Part shown: positions 23,458 through 31,889 of the stretch, piece by piece
Position numbering within the stretch: position 1 is the first letter of the stretch
Layout: each line of letters starts with the position of its first letter
From: JAIPEI01 sp041685835
Lineage (GTDB): Bacteria; Desulfobacterota; DSM-4660; Desulfatiglandales; HGW-15
Direction: 5' to 3'
Assembly: GCA_041685835.1 (NCBI GenBank)
Contig: JAWLEX010000002.1
Span: 5,615 to 69,614, forward strand
Length of the DNA stretch: 64,000 nucleotides
The notes under the pieces: model-generated
Databases searched by the model: none
What the model was told of the DNA's origin: nothing
The model's input: only the letters and a program-made list of their open reading frames with translations
Translations under genes and position numbers: made by a program

Positions 23458-24667
23458 TGTCCAGCCCGAAGGCCTCGTGGAGCACCCGGACGGCCAGTTC
23501 TGTGTACTTTTCCTCGATCACGCAGGATATCTTGATTTCGGATGTGCTGATCATCATCACGTTGATGTTTTCAGCCGCAAGGATGCGGAACATCTTCATG
23601 GCCACACCGGCGTGACTACGCATCCCCACCCCGATCACGGAAACCTTGGCGATGTCTTCATCGCCCAGCACCTTTTCCGCCCCGATCTCCTCCGCTACCC
23701 GGCTTACCAGTTTCATGGTCTTGAGGAAATCAGGCTTGGGAACCGTGAATGTCAGGTCCGTGATTCCATCCTCGCTGGTGTTTTGCAGTATCATGTCCAC
23801 GACAATTCCGGAATCAAAGACGGGCTCAAAGATCCTGGCGGCGATTCCGGGCCGGTCAGGCACCTTCTTGATGGTGACGCGGGCCTCGTTCTTATTGTAT
23901 GCGACACTGGAGACGATCAGCTTCTCCATGTCCTTTGTCTCGGCAATGACCATGGTCCCTTCCTCCCTGCTGAATGTGGAACGAACGTGGATGGGAACAT
24001 TGAACTTCTTGGCGAACTCGACGGCACGGATTTCAAGAACCTTGGCCCCCAGGCTGGCCATCTCGAGCATTTCCTCGTAGGATATGCGCTCCATTTTCCT
24101 GGCCTTCGGGCAGATATTGGGATCAGTGGTGTAAACCCCGTCCACGTCGGTAAATATCTCGCAGCAGTCGGCATTGAGGGTGGCGGCCAGCGCCACGGCG
24201 GTCGTGTCCGATCCTCCCCGTCCCAGGGTGGTGATGTTACCGTCGCCGTCCAGCCCCTGGAATCCCGCCACGGAAACTATTCTGTTGTTGTCCAGTTCTC
24301 TCAGTATGCGGCGGGTGTCTATGTCCTGGATGTGTGCCTTGCCGTAAAGCCGGTCCGTGTGGATGGAGGCCTGGAAAGCGAGAAGGGAAAGCGCTTCGTA
24401 GCCGAGGGACTTGACGGCCATGGCGAAAAGGGCCACGGTCAGCTGCTCCCCCGTTGCCATGACCACGTCCAGTTCCCGCGGGTCCGGATCATCGGTCATC
24501 TGCCGGGCCAACTGGATGAGGTTGTCGGTCTGACCGGCCATGGCGGAGAGGACCACCACCATGCGGTGCCCGTCTCTATGGTAGTCCAGGACCCGCTCGG
24601 CCACGCCGCGGATCTTCTCGATGCTCCCGACCGAAGTGCCTCCGTACTTCTGGACTATTAATGCCAT
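23435..24667 (-). CDS. lysC: Aspartate kinase
   Basis: A 410-residue enzyme that phosphorylates aspartate, the first step to lysine, diaminopimelate, threonine and methionine. The N-terminus VQKYGGTSVGSIEKI is diagnostic, as are TTLGRGGSDTTAVALA and DVDGVYTTDP. The C-terminal third contains two ACT domains (from about residues 260 and 340) that normally give feedback control by lysine or threonine. Overlaps the following HhH gene. Confidence 0.96.
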   Translation of the reverse strand: MALIVQKYGGTSVGSIEKIRGVAERVLDYHRDGHRMVVVLSAMAGQTDNLIQLARQMTDDPDPRELDVVMATGEQLTVALFAMAVKSLGYEALSLLAFQASIHTDRLYGKAHIQDIDTRRILRELDNNRIVSVAGFQGLDGDGNITTLGRGGSDTTAVALAATLNADCCEIFTDVDGVYTTDPNICPKARKMERISYEEMLEMASLGAKVLEIRAVEFAKKFNVPIHVRSTFSREEGTMVIAETKDMEKLIVSSVAYNKNEARVTIKKVPDRPGIAARIFEPVFDSGIVVDMILQNTSEDGITDLTFTVPKPDFLKTMKLVSRVAEEIGAEKVLGDEDIAKVSVIGVGMRSHAGVAMKMFRILAAENINVMMISTSEIKISCVIEEKYTELAVRVLHEAFGLDNEAAEEK

Positions 24668-24824
24668 TCTGCTCCTCGCCGCCGGCCGTCCAGCCGGCGG
24701 ATTTGATCGAGAAAAAAGTTAAAGCCTTACAACCAAGGGCATGAAGATCACGAAGGAAGTCAAAGACCAAAAGCCAAGAACCAAGCGGATCTCCTGCTTT
24801 TAAGATCCGAAGAAGTTCGAGCTT

Positions 24825-25292
24825 TCATGCCAGCGCTTCAAGGATCTCGACAGACCTGGGGTGGCCGGCCGAGAGGGTGATCCGCCTTCGATCAGGGTCC
24901 GATATAACGATGCTCACATGGACGGCCCATGAGGGGATCATTTCCGGACAACGGTCCGCCCACTCCACAAGGGCGATTCCGTCTCCGCGGAGGTACTCCT
25001 CGAGTCCGGCGGAGAGGACCTCCTCCAGTCCCTCCAGCCGATAGAGGTCCATGTGGTAGAATGTGAGCCGCGCCCGGTACTCGTTCACCAGCGCGAAGGA
25101 CGGGCTGGTGATCACTGTCTGCTCGGGAATCCCGAGACCGGCTCCGACTCCCTTGGCGAGCCAGGTCTTTCCACTGCCCAAGGGACCGGTGACCGCGACC
25201 ACGTCCCCACCGGCCAGCAGGGGGCCCAGGCTTCGGCCCAGGCGTATGGTTTCCCGGCCCGAGGCGGTTGAATATGTTATTTTTCTCCTCAC
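24825..25292 (-). CDS. tsaE: tRNA threonylcarbamoyladenosine biosynthesis ATPase TsaE
   Basis: A 155-residue P-loop ATPase needed with TsaB and TsaD for t6A formation. Walker A GPLGSGKTWLAKGVG lies near residue 38, then SPSFALVNEYRA, YHMDLYRLE and VEWADR, all typical. It overlaps acpS by 4 bases. The gap to lysC (24668-24824) contains a degenerate CACGAAG unit near 24745 and nothing else I can name. Confidence 0.94.
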   Translation of the reverse strand: MRRKITYSTASGRETIRLGRSLGPLLAGGDVVAVTGPLGSGKTWLAKGVGAGLGIPEQTVITSPSFALVNEYRARLTFYHMDLYRLEGLEEVLSAGLEEYLRGDGIALVEWADRCPEMIPSWAVHVSIVISDPDRRRITLSAGHPRSVEILEALA

Positions 25293-25666
25293 CCTTCCAG
25301 TACCACTATGGCCACGGCGTAATCATGCTCGTCCGAAAGGCTCACGTGCATGCCGTTGATGCCGCGTTTCCGGCATAAATCAAGGGTTGTTCCCCTGACG
25401 CGGATTGCGGGACGTCCGCCGGGGTGATGAAACACCTCGATGTCCCGCCAGCTGATGCCCCGCCTCATGCCCAGCCCTATGGCCTTGGAAAAGGCTTCCT
25501 TGGCCGCGAAACGCATGGCAAATGCACATGCGGGCCTTGGACGGGAAAGACACAGGACCTGCTCATCCGCCGTGAAGACGCGGTCGAGGAACCGATCGCC
25601 CCACCGTGCCAGGACTCTTTCTATTCGAGGAATGTACACGAGGTCCACGCCGATTCCATAAACCAT
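25289..25666 (-). CDS. acpS: Holo-[acyl-carrier-protein] synthase
   Basis: A 125-residue enzyme that moves 4'-phosphopantetheine from CoA onto acyl carrier protein. Visible are GIGVDLVYIPRIERVL, the metal-binding aspartate in VDL, and RFAAKEAFSKAIG, which supplies the second metal ligand. Typical length. Located 8 bases after pdxJ and overlapping tsaE. Confidence 0.95.
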   Translation of the reverse strand: MVYGIGVDLVYIPRIERVLARWGDRFLDRVFTADEQVLCLSRPRPACAFAMRFAAKEAFSKAIGLGMRRGISWRDIEVFHHPGGRPAIRVRGTTLDLCRKRGINGMHVSLSDEHDYAVAIVVLEG

Positions 25667-25673
25667 AAGCGGG

Positions 25674-26393
25674 TCAGAAACTCCTTACCAGATCGATCAT
25701 GTCTCGCACGGCCCTCTCCATGCCCACGAGCAGGGCCCGGGAAATAATGCTGTGCCCTATGCTGTATTCCCCGATCCGGGAAAGGGAGTGGAAGCGTTTG
25801 ATGTTGGTGTAGTTCAATCCATGCCCCGCGGCGATTTCCAGGCCGGTCCCGGAGGCCGATTCCACGGCGCGGGCGATTCGCATGAATTGTTCCTCCGCCT
25901 CCTTCTCGGATGCGGCCTCGGAATAGTGCCCTGTATGGATCTCCACGACCCTTCCACCGGCGGAGCGCGCCGCCTCGATCTGGGACGGCTCCGGATCCAC
26001 GAAAAAGCTTACGGGGACGCCGCCTTTCCGGAGCCTTTCCGCCACGTCGCGATACCGGTCAGGGTCGGCCAGGACGTCCAGTCCGCCTTCGGTGGTCAGC
26101 TCCCGGCGCTTTTCAGGGACCAGAGTAACCAGGTCGGGCCGGAGTTCCAGCGCGATTTCAATCATCTCGTCGACCGGTGCCATTTCCATGTTCAGCCGGG
26201 TCTTGACCGTCCGGCGCAACAGCCGCAGATCCCGATCCTGAAGGTGACGCCGGTCTTCGCGAAGGTGGCAGATGATCCCTTCCGCCCCGGCAAGCTCCGC
26301 AATGCCCGCTGCTATCACCGGGTCAGGCTCGTCTACGCCGCGCGCCTGCCGGACGGTGGCCACATGGTCCACATTGACTGCAAGTCTGGCCAT
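25674..26393 (-). CDS. pdxJ: Pyridoxine 5'-phosphate synthase
   Basis: A 239-residue TIM-barrel enzyme, the last step of the deoxyxylulose-dependent vitamin B6 route. The start at 26393 (MARLAVNVDHVATVRQARG) has AGGAGGGAG before it; the 13 upstream codons are not family sequence. HLREDRRHLQDRD and LVPEKRRELTTEGGLDV are hallmark segments. It heads a pdxJ-acpS-tsaE run on the minus strand. No pdxA is in the window. Confidence 0.96.
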   Translation of the reverse strand: MARLAVNVDHVATVRQARGVDEPDPVIAAGIAELAGAEGIICHLREDRRHLQDRDLRLLRRTVKTRLNMEMAPVDEMIEIALELRPDLVTLVPEKRRELTTEGGLDVLADPDRYRDVAERLRKGGVPVSFFVDPEPSQIEAARSAGGRVVEIHTGHYSEAASEKEAEEQFMRIARAVESASGTGLEIAAGHGLNYTNIKRFHSLSRIGEYSIGHSIISRALLVGMERAVRDMIDLVRSF

Positions 26394-26450
26394 ATTCACT
26401 CCCTCCTGTCTGTTCAGTGCGGGCACCCCCAAAACAGGTGCTCCGGTCCA

Positions 26451-26894
26451 TCAAATACCATAGTCGACCAGAGAGAGGAGCCTCTTCTCTGTTTCCTCCA
26501 TGCGGGAGGCCTCTTCTTCGGAGGCCTCATGGTCGTATCCCAGGAGATGCAGAAGCCCGTGGATCAGCAAGCGGAAAACGGTCTCGGGAAGGGCTGTTTT
26601 GAAGGCATCGGATTCCCTGCGGGCAGTGTCCATGGAGACCACGATGTCTCCCAGCATTCCCGCGTCCGATCCCGCGGGCGGACTCTCCGACATGGGAAAG
26701 GCCAGGACGTTGGTCGCCCCCTCCTTTCCCCTGTACCGGCTGTTCAAGCGGGCGATTTCTTCGTCATCGGTCAGGAGGATGCTGAGTTCCCCCTCACTAT
26801 AACCCAAGTCGCCTAAGACCCTTTTCAGTTCGCGGCGTATCGTCCGGCTTTCGACTTTCGGCGTCGTTTTCGGGCCCCTGATCTGGATGTCCAT
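26451..26894 (-). CDS. ybeY: Endoribonuclease YbeY (rRNA maturation)
   Basis: A 147-residue metal-dependent RNase for 16S rRNA 3'-end processing and ribosome quality control. The zinc motif HGLLHLLGYDH is present near residue 115. The N-terminus aligns well with the family from its first residue (MDIQIRG then ELSILLTDDEEIARLNSRYRG). The long 98-base overlap with the end of the upstream pgpH gene is therefore real and not a start-site error. Confidence 0.94.
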   Translation of the reverse strand: MDIQIRGPKTTPKVESRTIRRELKRVLGDLGYSEGELSILLTDDEEIARLNSRYRGKEGATNVLAFPMSESPPAGSDAGMLGDIVVSMDTARRESDAFKTALPETVFRLLIHGLLHLLGYDHEASEEEASRMEETEKRLLSLVDYGI

Positions 26895-29331
26895 TCTTGC
26901 CTTTTTTCTCCGGTCTGGACTCCCCGGCCTCGGGGTACTTGATTCTGTGATGGAAAATGCCCACCAGGGTCTTGTTGAAGCTTTTTGCTATTTCGTGAAG
27001 GTCTTTCAACGTCAGCTCGCACTCATCCAGTTGACCGTCGGAGAAGGCCTGGTTGATCATCTTGTGCACCGTACCCTGAATCCTGGATGGTGTAGGCTCG
27101 CTGAGCGAACGAGAGGCCGCTTCCACCATGTCCGCCAGCATTACCAGCCCGGCCTCCTTGGTCTGCGGCTTGGGGCCGGGGTAGCGGAAGTCTTCCTCCT
27201 TGACATGAAAGCGCTTCCCCGTCCTGGTCTCCGCCCTTTCTCTGGCCTTTTGGTAGAAATAGTTGATCAGGCTGGTCCCGTGATGCTGCTGAATGGTGTC
27301 TATGATCTCCCTTCCCAGGCCGTGTTCCCGGGCCAGTTCCACTCCGTCCTTGACGTGGCCGATCAAGACAAGGCTGCTCATGGACGGGGCCAGCTTTTCG
27401 TGCTTATTCTCTCCGGCCTTCTGGTTTTCGATGAAGTAAAGAGGCTTCTTCAGCTTTCCGATGTCATGGTAGTAGGCACATACCTTGGCCAGCAGGGGAT
27501 TGGCGTTCACGGCCTGGGCCGTGGCCTCGACCAGGTTGCTGATTATGACGCTGTGGTGATAAGTACCGGGCGCCTGGACCAGGAGACGGCGAAGGAGGGG
27601 TTGATCCAGGCTTGAGAGTTCCAGAAGCTTGATGTCCGTGGTGAACCCGAAAGACATCTCGATAAGCGGGAGAAAGCCCGTGGCGATGATGGCGGTGAGA
27701 ATTCCTCCCGCAAAGCCTGCGGTCATGGCTATGAGTACGTCAAACGAGTACAGGGACCCGTAGATCATTTCTATGCACAGGGCCATAGCCACATTGATCA
27801 GGCTCACCTTGAGCCCCGCCTTGATCAGTGTCCCCCGCTCGGTGCAGCGGCGAACACCGTAGGCCGCGACCAGACTTCCCAGGAAAAAGTAGATGAACAG
27901 CGATACCTGCCCGCCACATATCAGGGCTGCAAGCACGGCGATGATCAGGGAGAAGCTGGTCGCGGCGGCCAGGCCCTGGAATATGGAGAGAAACATGCCT
28001 CCACACGCAACGGGCATGGCGTAGAGAAGGCTTCTCGGGCTCATGAATGCAAACCCTCGGGCCACCTCGTCGGCAACGAAACGGTATGTCCAGGCAAACA
28101 CGAAAATGCCGAGCAGGGTTGTTACAGTGAACAGTAGATCGCGCCGGTCCTCCATAAGCACCTTGAGCCCGCGAAACCCGACCAGATACATGACTGTGAA
28201 AAACAGTCCGATAAGTACGGCCATGGCGGGAATTCGTCCCAGCATGTCCAGCCGGTCCCTCGAGCGAAACTCGCCCGCCAGTTTTTCCAGGTGCACGGGC
28301 CCGATCCGGTCTCCCTCCCGAACGAGCATCTCGCCTTTCTTGATCATGAAATAAGTGGGCTTGACCTCGTTGCGTGCGGTCTCCTTGCGAAGCTCGGTCT
28401 CCCGCTGGTTGAACGTGGTATTCGGCTCCAGCAGTGCCAGGGTCAGCTCCACAGCCGCCCCAGCATTGTCCTGCCCGATCTGATTCGCCAGGTCAGCCTC
28501 CTGGTCTTTCACAAAGGCAATTGCGCTTTCCAGGTCGTGGAACCGTTCCAGGTCCTCCACCCGGGTTTCCTGGCGGGTGTACAGGTCGTGAAGGATGATG
28601 CCTCCTCTTTCCGCCTGGGCCAGCAGCCGATCCCCTTTCGCCACAATGCCTTTGCCAAGGAGGCGGCTCAGAATCGGGACTATTGATTCCTCCATGGCCG
28701 TCGAGAATCCGCTGTCCATGAGGGCATTGAAAAGGGCCTGGTCGGGGCTGATATCCAGGATCGCAAAAAAACGGTCACGGAAGGCCAGGATTTCCTCTGG
28801 GGCGGGATCCGCGGGGACTACTGCGGGGTCCGGTGCAACGACTTCATGCTCCCGGGTTTTGAAGAGCTCGGCCTGCCGCTTTCGAGCAAAGGAGAAGGCC
28901 TCATTGACACGATTGACGAGGTCCGAATGAGAGCGGTCAAAGTCATAGACTGCAAGGGACTGCCTTGCGGCCTCCCCACGGTTGAGGTCGGTCTGCTCGC
29001 GGTTTTCGATCAGGAAATCGTGGCTCGCCTTGATGCTCGTCTCGGCCACGTCTCCGATCTGATAGTCTGGGGCCTGGGTCAGGATGTTGGGGAACAGGAA
29101 GACGGCGAAGAGTATGCTCAGCACGATCAGGCTTGCCCACAAGATGCGATCATGGGTCAGCCGAGAGAATGAAGTCTTCCGGCTCATCCTGCGTCCTCCG
29201 TCGCGGTCGCCTTTAGAAGCCGGCTTGGCGGAGGCTGAGGGTCGTTTTTCCCCTTTTGAAGGAGACTTGGGAACGGTTCCGTTCCTGCGGTTGAGGAGCT
29301 TGACCTGTTCCTTGTCGTTTATTGAGTTCAT
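26797..29331 (-). CDS. pgpH: 7TM-HD family phosphohydrolase (PgpH-like)
   Basis: An 844-residue inner-membrane protein. Residues 1-50 are a basic cytoplasmic tail. A first helix (LIVLSILFAVFLFPN) leads to a large extracytoplasmic domain (about 80-360), then several membrane helices (380-560) and a C-terminal HD domain (CAYYHDIGKLKKPLYF). In Listeria the family member cleaves cyclic di-AMP; whether this one does is inference. A charged C-terminal tail of about 45 residues (from PEAGESRPEKKGKNG) is encoded across the overlap with ybeY. It sits between phoH and ybeY, a common order. Confidence 0.92.
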   Translation of the reverse strand: MNSINDKEQVKLLNRRNGTVPKSPSKGEKRPSASAKPASKGDRDGGRRMSRKTSFSRLTHDRILWASLIVLSILFAVFLFPNILTQAPDYQIGDVAETSIKASHDFLIENREQTDLNRGEAARQSLAVYDFDRSHSDLVNRVNEAFSFARKRQAELFKTREHEVVAPDPAVVPADPAPEEILAFRDRFFAILDISPDQALFNALMDSGFSTAMEESIVPILSRLLGKGIVAKGDRLLAQAERGGIILHDLYTRQETRVEDLERFHDLESAIAFVKDQEADLANQIGQDNAGAAVELTLALLEPNTTFNQRETELRKETARNEVKPTYFMIKKGEMLVREGDRIGPVHLEKLAGEFRSRDRLDMLGRIPAMAVLIGLFFTVMYLVGFRGLKVLMEDRRDLLFTVTTLLGIFVFAWTYRFVADEVARGFAFMSPRSLLYAMPVACGGMFLSIFQGLAAATSFSLIIAVLAALICGGQVSLFIYFFLGSLVAAYGVRRCTERGTLIKAGLKVSLINVAMALCIEMIYGSLYSFDVLIAMTAGFAGGILTAIIATGFLPLIEMSFGFTTDIKLLELSSLDQPLLRRLLVQAPGTYHHSVIISNLVEATAQAVNANPLLAKVCAYYHDIGKLKKPLYFIENQKAGENKHEKLAPSMSSLVLIGHVKDGVELAREHGLGREIIDTIQQHHGTSLINYFYQKARERAETRTGKRFHVKEEDFRYPGPKPQTKEAGLVMLADMVEAASRSLSEPTPSRIQGTVHKMINQAFSDGQLDECELTLKDLHEIAKSFNKTLVGIFHHRIKYPEAGESRPEKKGKNGHPDQGPENDAESRKPDDTPRTEKGLRRLGL

Positions 29332-29367
29332 GGAATTATATTTTTTCCTCGATGCCTGGAAACCTGC

Positions 29368-30345
29368 TCAAGCAGCCGAACGGCCTTGTTCGGCTTTTTC
29401 GTAGGCTTCGATGATCTCCTGGACCAGGGGATGGCGGATGACGTCTTCCCTTCCGAAGTAGAGGAACCGAATGCCCTCGATTTCGCTCAGGATGCTTTTG
29501 GCTTCGATGAGGCCCGAAGCGATTCCGTTGGGTAGATCCGTTTGGGTTACATCCCCCGTGATCACAGCCTTGGAACTGAAGCCGAGGCGGGTCAGGAACA
29601 TCTTCATCTGGTCGGTTTTGGCGTTCTGGGCCTCGTCGAGGATTACAAAGGAGTCATTGAGCGTTCGGCCCCTCATGAACGCCAGGGGCGCCACTTCGAT
29701 GACACCGCGCTGGATGAGCTTCGATGCGTCCTCAAATTCCATCATGTCGTGCAGGGCATCGTACAGGGGCCGCAGGTATGGATTCACTTTCTCGTAAAGG
29801 TCTCCGGGAAGGAATCCCAGGTGCTCACCGGCCTCTACCGCAGGTCTGACCAGGACGATCCGTTTTATCTCTTTCCTGGCCAGGGCCGCAACGGCCATGG
29901 CCATGGCAAGGTAGGTCTTCCCCGTGCCGGCCGGTCCTACCCCGAAGACAATATCGTATCTTCGAATGCTGTCAATATAATCTTTCTGGTTGACGGTCTT
30001 GGGGGTAATGATCTTTCTGCCCGAGGTTATGTAGACCCGGTCCATAAAGATCTGCTTCAGGTCTTTGGAGCGGTCTCCGCTCAGGATGCGGACTGCATAG
30101 TCCACATCGCTCTCATAGACGGGATAGCTGTTCTGGAGAAGCTCGTACAGTTGGAGAAGAATATCGCCCCCCAGCTCTATTTCCCAGTCCCTTCCCTGCA
30201 GGAGAAACTCGTTTCCCCGCACGTTAACCGTCAGACCGATTTTCTCTTCCAGTCTTTTCAGGTTTGAGTTGTGCTCCCCGCAAAGGGCCATGACCATTTT
30301 GGGGTCCTCAAAGGAGATTTTTTTGGTCTTTTGTTGAATTTCCAA
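29368..30345 (-). CDS. PhoH family P-loop ATPase
   Basis: A 325-residue cytosolic ATPase. Residues 1-90 are a KH-like N-terminal region (LCGEHNSNLKRLEEKIGL). The PhoH ATPase domain follows: YDIVFGVGPAGTGKTYLAMAMA with Walker A, VRPAVEAGEHLGFLPGD, FVILDEAQNAK with Walker B, and ITGDVTQTDLP. The family is linked to RNA metabolism and is regularly next to ybeY and pgpH as here, 36 bases upstream of pgpH. Confidence 0.94.
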   Translation of the reverse strand: MEIQQKTKKISFEDPKMVMALCGEHNSNLKRLEEKIGLTVNVRGNEFLLQGRDWEIELGGDILLQLYELLQNSYPVYESDVDYAVRILSGDRSKDLKQIFMDRVYITSGRKIITPKTVNQKDYIDSIRRYDIVFGVGPAGTGKTYLAMAMAVAALARKEIKRIVLVRPAVEAGEHLGFLPGDLYEKVNPYLRPLYDALHDMMEFEDASKLIQRGVIEVAPLAFMRGRTLNDSFVILDEAQNAKTDQMKMFLTRLGFSSKAVITGDVTQTDLPNGIASGLIEAKSILSEIEGIRFLYFGREDVIRHPLVQEIIEAYEKAEQGRSAA

Positions 30346-30688
30346 TCGTTCCCTCTGCTGCTTGCGAGCGAGTCAAAATGCCTTTCGGGCCTTCCAGAAA
30401 ACAAGAAAAGCCCCATAAAATGCCTTTGCCCTGTCCTGCGTCAGAGGAAAGGGGGGCGCTGGGGCCTGGATGATCAGTCTCCGTGGAATTGGAAGAGGAT
30501 GCGTCGCTCCCGGGGCGGTAGTCCATGTCCGGGAGCATTATCTGCTGCCTGGTGCCGCGTGGGAGCATACCATTGATCACGGGAATATGCAATGAAGGCT
30601 CGATAAGGGCGGCTCACACGTGGCCGGAACCATTTCCGCCTCCTCACCGGCTGTCATGGACCTACGGAATTGATTTCGGGACGACGTC
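30346..30688. other. Intergenic stretch without a supportable gene
   Basis: About 340 bases between phoH and the AF1514-like gene. A minus-strand open frame (30308-30592) overlaps the start of phoH and shows no family or domain features, so I do not call it. The phoH promoter should be here, but no clear -35/-10 pair stands out. Confidence 0.5.
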
Positions 30689-30988
30689 TCATGGGAAATC
30701 GCCGTAAATGAAATAGTAGGAGCCGTCGTTTACATCCACGGTAAGGCTTCCGCCGCGGGTCTCGGCGTACACGACCCAGCCGGGCTTCTCCTCGCTGCAG
30801 CACTCCACCTGGGGGGAAAAGGAACCGGAACGCCGGTCGTACCAACCGAGAAGCATGGGATCGGTCATGTGTTTTTGCACCTCTTTTTCAGCCAGTTTCC
30901 GGGCCTGTTGAAAGCTCGAGTCTCCATCACCGTGAACGGCTACCCTGTTAGGCAGCATGTCCAGGGTCAATTCCGAACAGCTTATCAT
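30689..30988 (-). CDS. AF1514-like small conserved protein (DUF5619)
   Basis: A 99-residue soluble protein of unknown function. The start at 30988 has AGAGAAAGGGAA upstream; the frame's 44 further codons to 31120 are not convincing. The segment DPMLLGWYDRRSGSFSPQVE and the end part GWVVYAETRGGSLTVDV, then NDGSYYFIY, fit the AF1514 family as I recall it, found in archaea and anaerobic bacteria. It has two adjacent cysteines (ECCSEEKPGW). It is monocistronic and divergent from the HD-domain gene. Confidence 0.7.
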   Translation of the reverse strand: MISCSELTLDMLPNRVAVHGDGDSSFQQARKLAEKEVQKHMTDPMLLGWYDRRSGSFSPQVECCSEEKPGWVVYAETRGGSLTVDVNDGSYYFIYGDFP

Positions 30989-31307
30989 GATTATTCCCTT
31001 TCTCTTAATGCTCCGCCAAACCGCAAACCGCCGGGTCCGGGAGGGTATCAAGTGAACCCGAATGCGAAGCCGTGGATATGGAGTTGATCTCCCACAGGGT
31101 ACGCCGACTTTCCAAAACAAATTGATATTATTTGGCTATTATTTGCGTCCCTGCGCAAAACAAAAGTTTCTTGCCGTTCCTGCAAAATTAAACACGATTC
31201 CCGGGGATTCAATTCCGTCTCTGCGTCCTTGCCATTTAATTCGGCTGAGGGTAGGCTTTGCTGTCGGTTGCATTTGTTCAGCCGATCAAGAGAGAAAGGA
31301 GGCGCTC
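30989..31307. other. Divergent promoter region, AT-rich part near 31120-31200
   Basis: About 320 bases between the divergent AF1514-like (-) and HD-domain (+) genes. The stretch 31118-31150 (ATTGATATTATTTGGC and on) is AT-rich against its surroundings and is the likeliest place for a promoter, but I cannot assign boxes with confidence. AAAGGAGG at 31295-31302 is the ribosome site of the next gene. Confidence 0.4.
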
Positions 31308-31889
31308 ATGACATCCAACGTACCCACGCGCGAGGAGGCCTTTCGACTTCTCAAGGAGTTCAACGAGTCCGACAGCCTCGTTAAGCACGCCCTGGCCGTG
31401 GAGGCCGTAATGCGCTACGCGGCACGCAAGCGGGGAGAAGACGAGGAGAAATGGGGAGTCATCGGCCTGATCCATGACCTGGACTACGAGAAGTATCCTG
31501 ATCAGCATTGCACCAAGACCGGCGAGATCCTTCGAGAGCGGGGGTGGCCCGAGGACTACATTCGGGCCGTGGTTAGCCACGGTTGGGGGATCTGCTCCGA
31601 CGTCGAGCCCGAGACGGACCTCGAGAAGACCCTTTATGCCGTTGACGAGCTCACCGGCCTCGTAGTGACGACAGCCCTGGTCCGCCCGTCCAAGAGTGTC
31701 ATGGACCTTAAGGCAAAGTCCGTCAAGAAGAAGTGGAATGACAAGCGGTTTGCAGCGGGCGTGGACCGTTCCATCATCGAGAGGGGCGCCCGAATGCTCG
31801 ACGTGGAACTGGGCGATCTCATCACGGACACCATCATGGGCATGCGCGAGGCGGCGGAAGAGATCGGCCTGAAAGGACAGCCTGCATGA
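31308..31889 (+). CDS. HD-domain protein (predicted phosphohydrolase)
   Basis: A 193-residue cytosolic protein. The start at 31308 has AAAGGAGG upstream; the frame reaches back to 31062 without family sequence. The HD metal motif is in GLIHDLDYEKYPDQH (near residue 50), with an earlier histidine in LVKHALAVEAVM and later AVVSHGW. These match HDIG-type hydrolases. The substrate is unknown. Its stop codon overlaps the start of the peptidase gene, so both are coupled. Confidence 0.85.
   Translation: MTSNVPTREEAFRLLKEFNESDSLVKHALAVEAVMRYAARKRGEDEEKWGVIGLIHDLDYEKYPDQHCTKTGEILRERGWPEDYIRAVVSHGWGICSDVEPETDLEKTLYAVDELTGLVVTTALVRPSKSVMDLKAKSVKKKWNDKRFAAGVDRSIIERGARMLDVELGDLITDTIMGMREAAEEIGLKGQPA

Noticed and set aside
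30308..30592. Minus-strand open frame between phoH and the AF1514-like gene
   Set aside because: It overlaps the phoH start, has biased low-complexity composition and no recognisable family.
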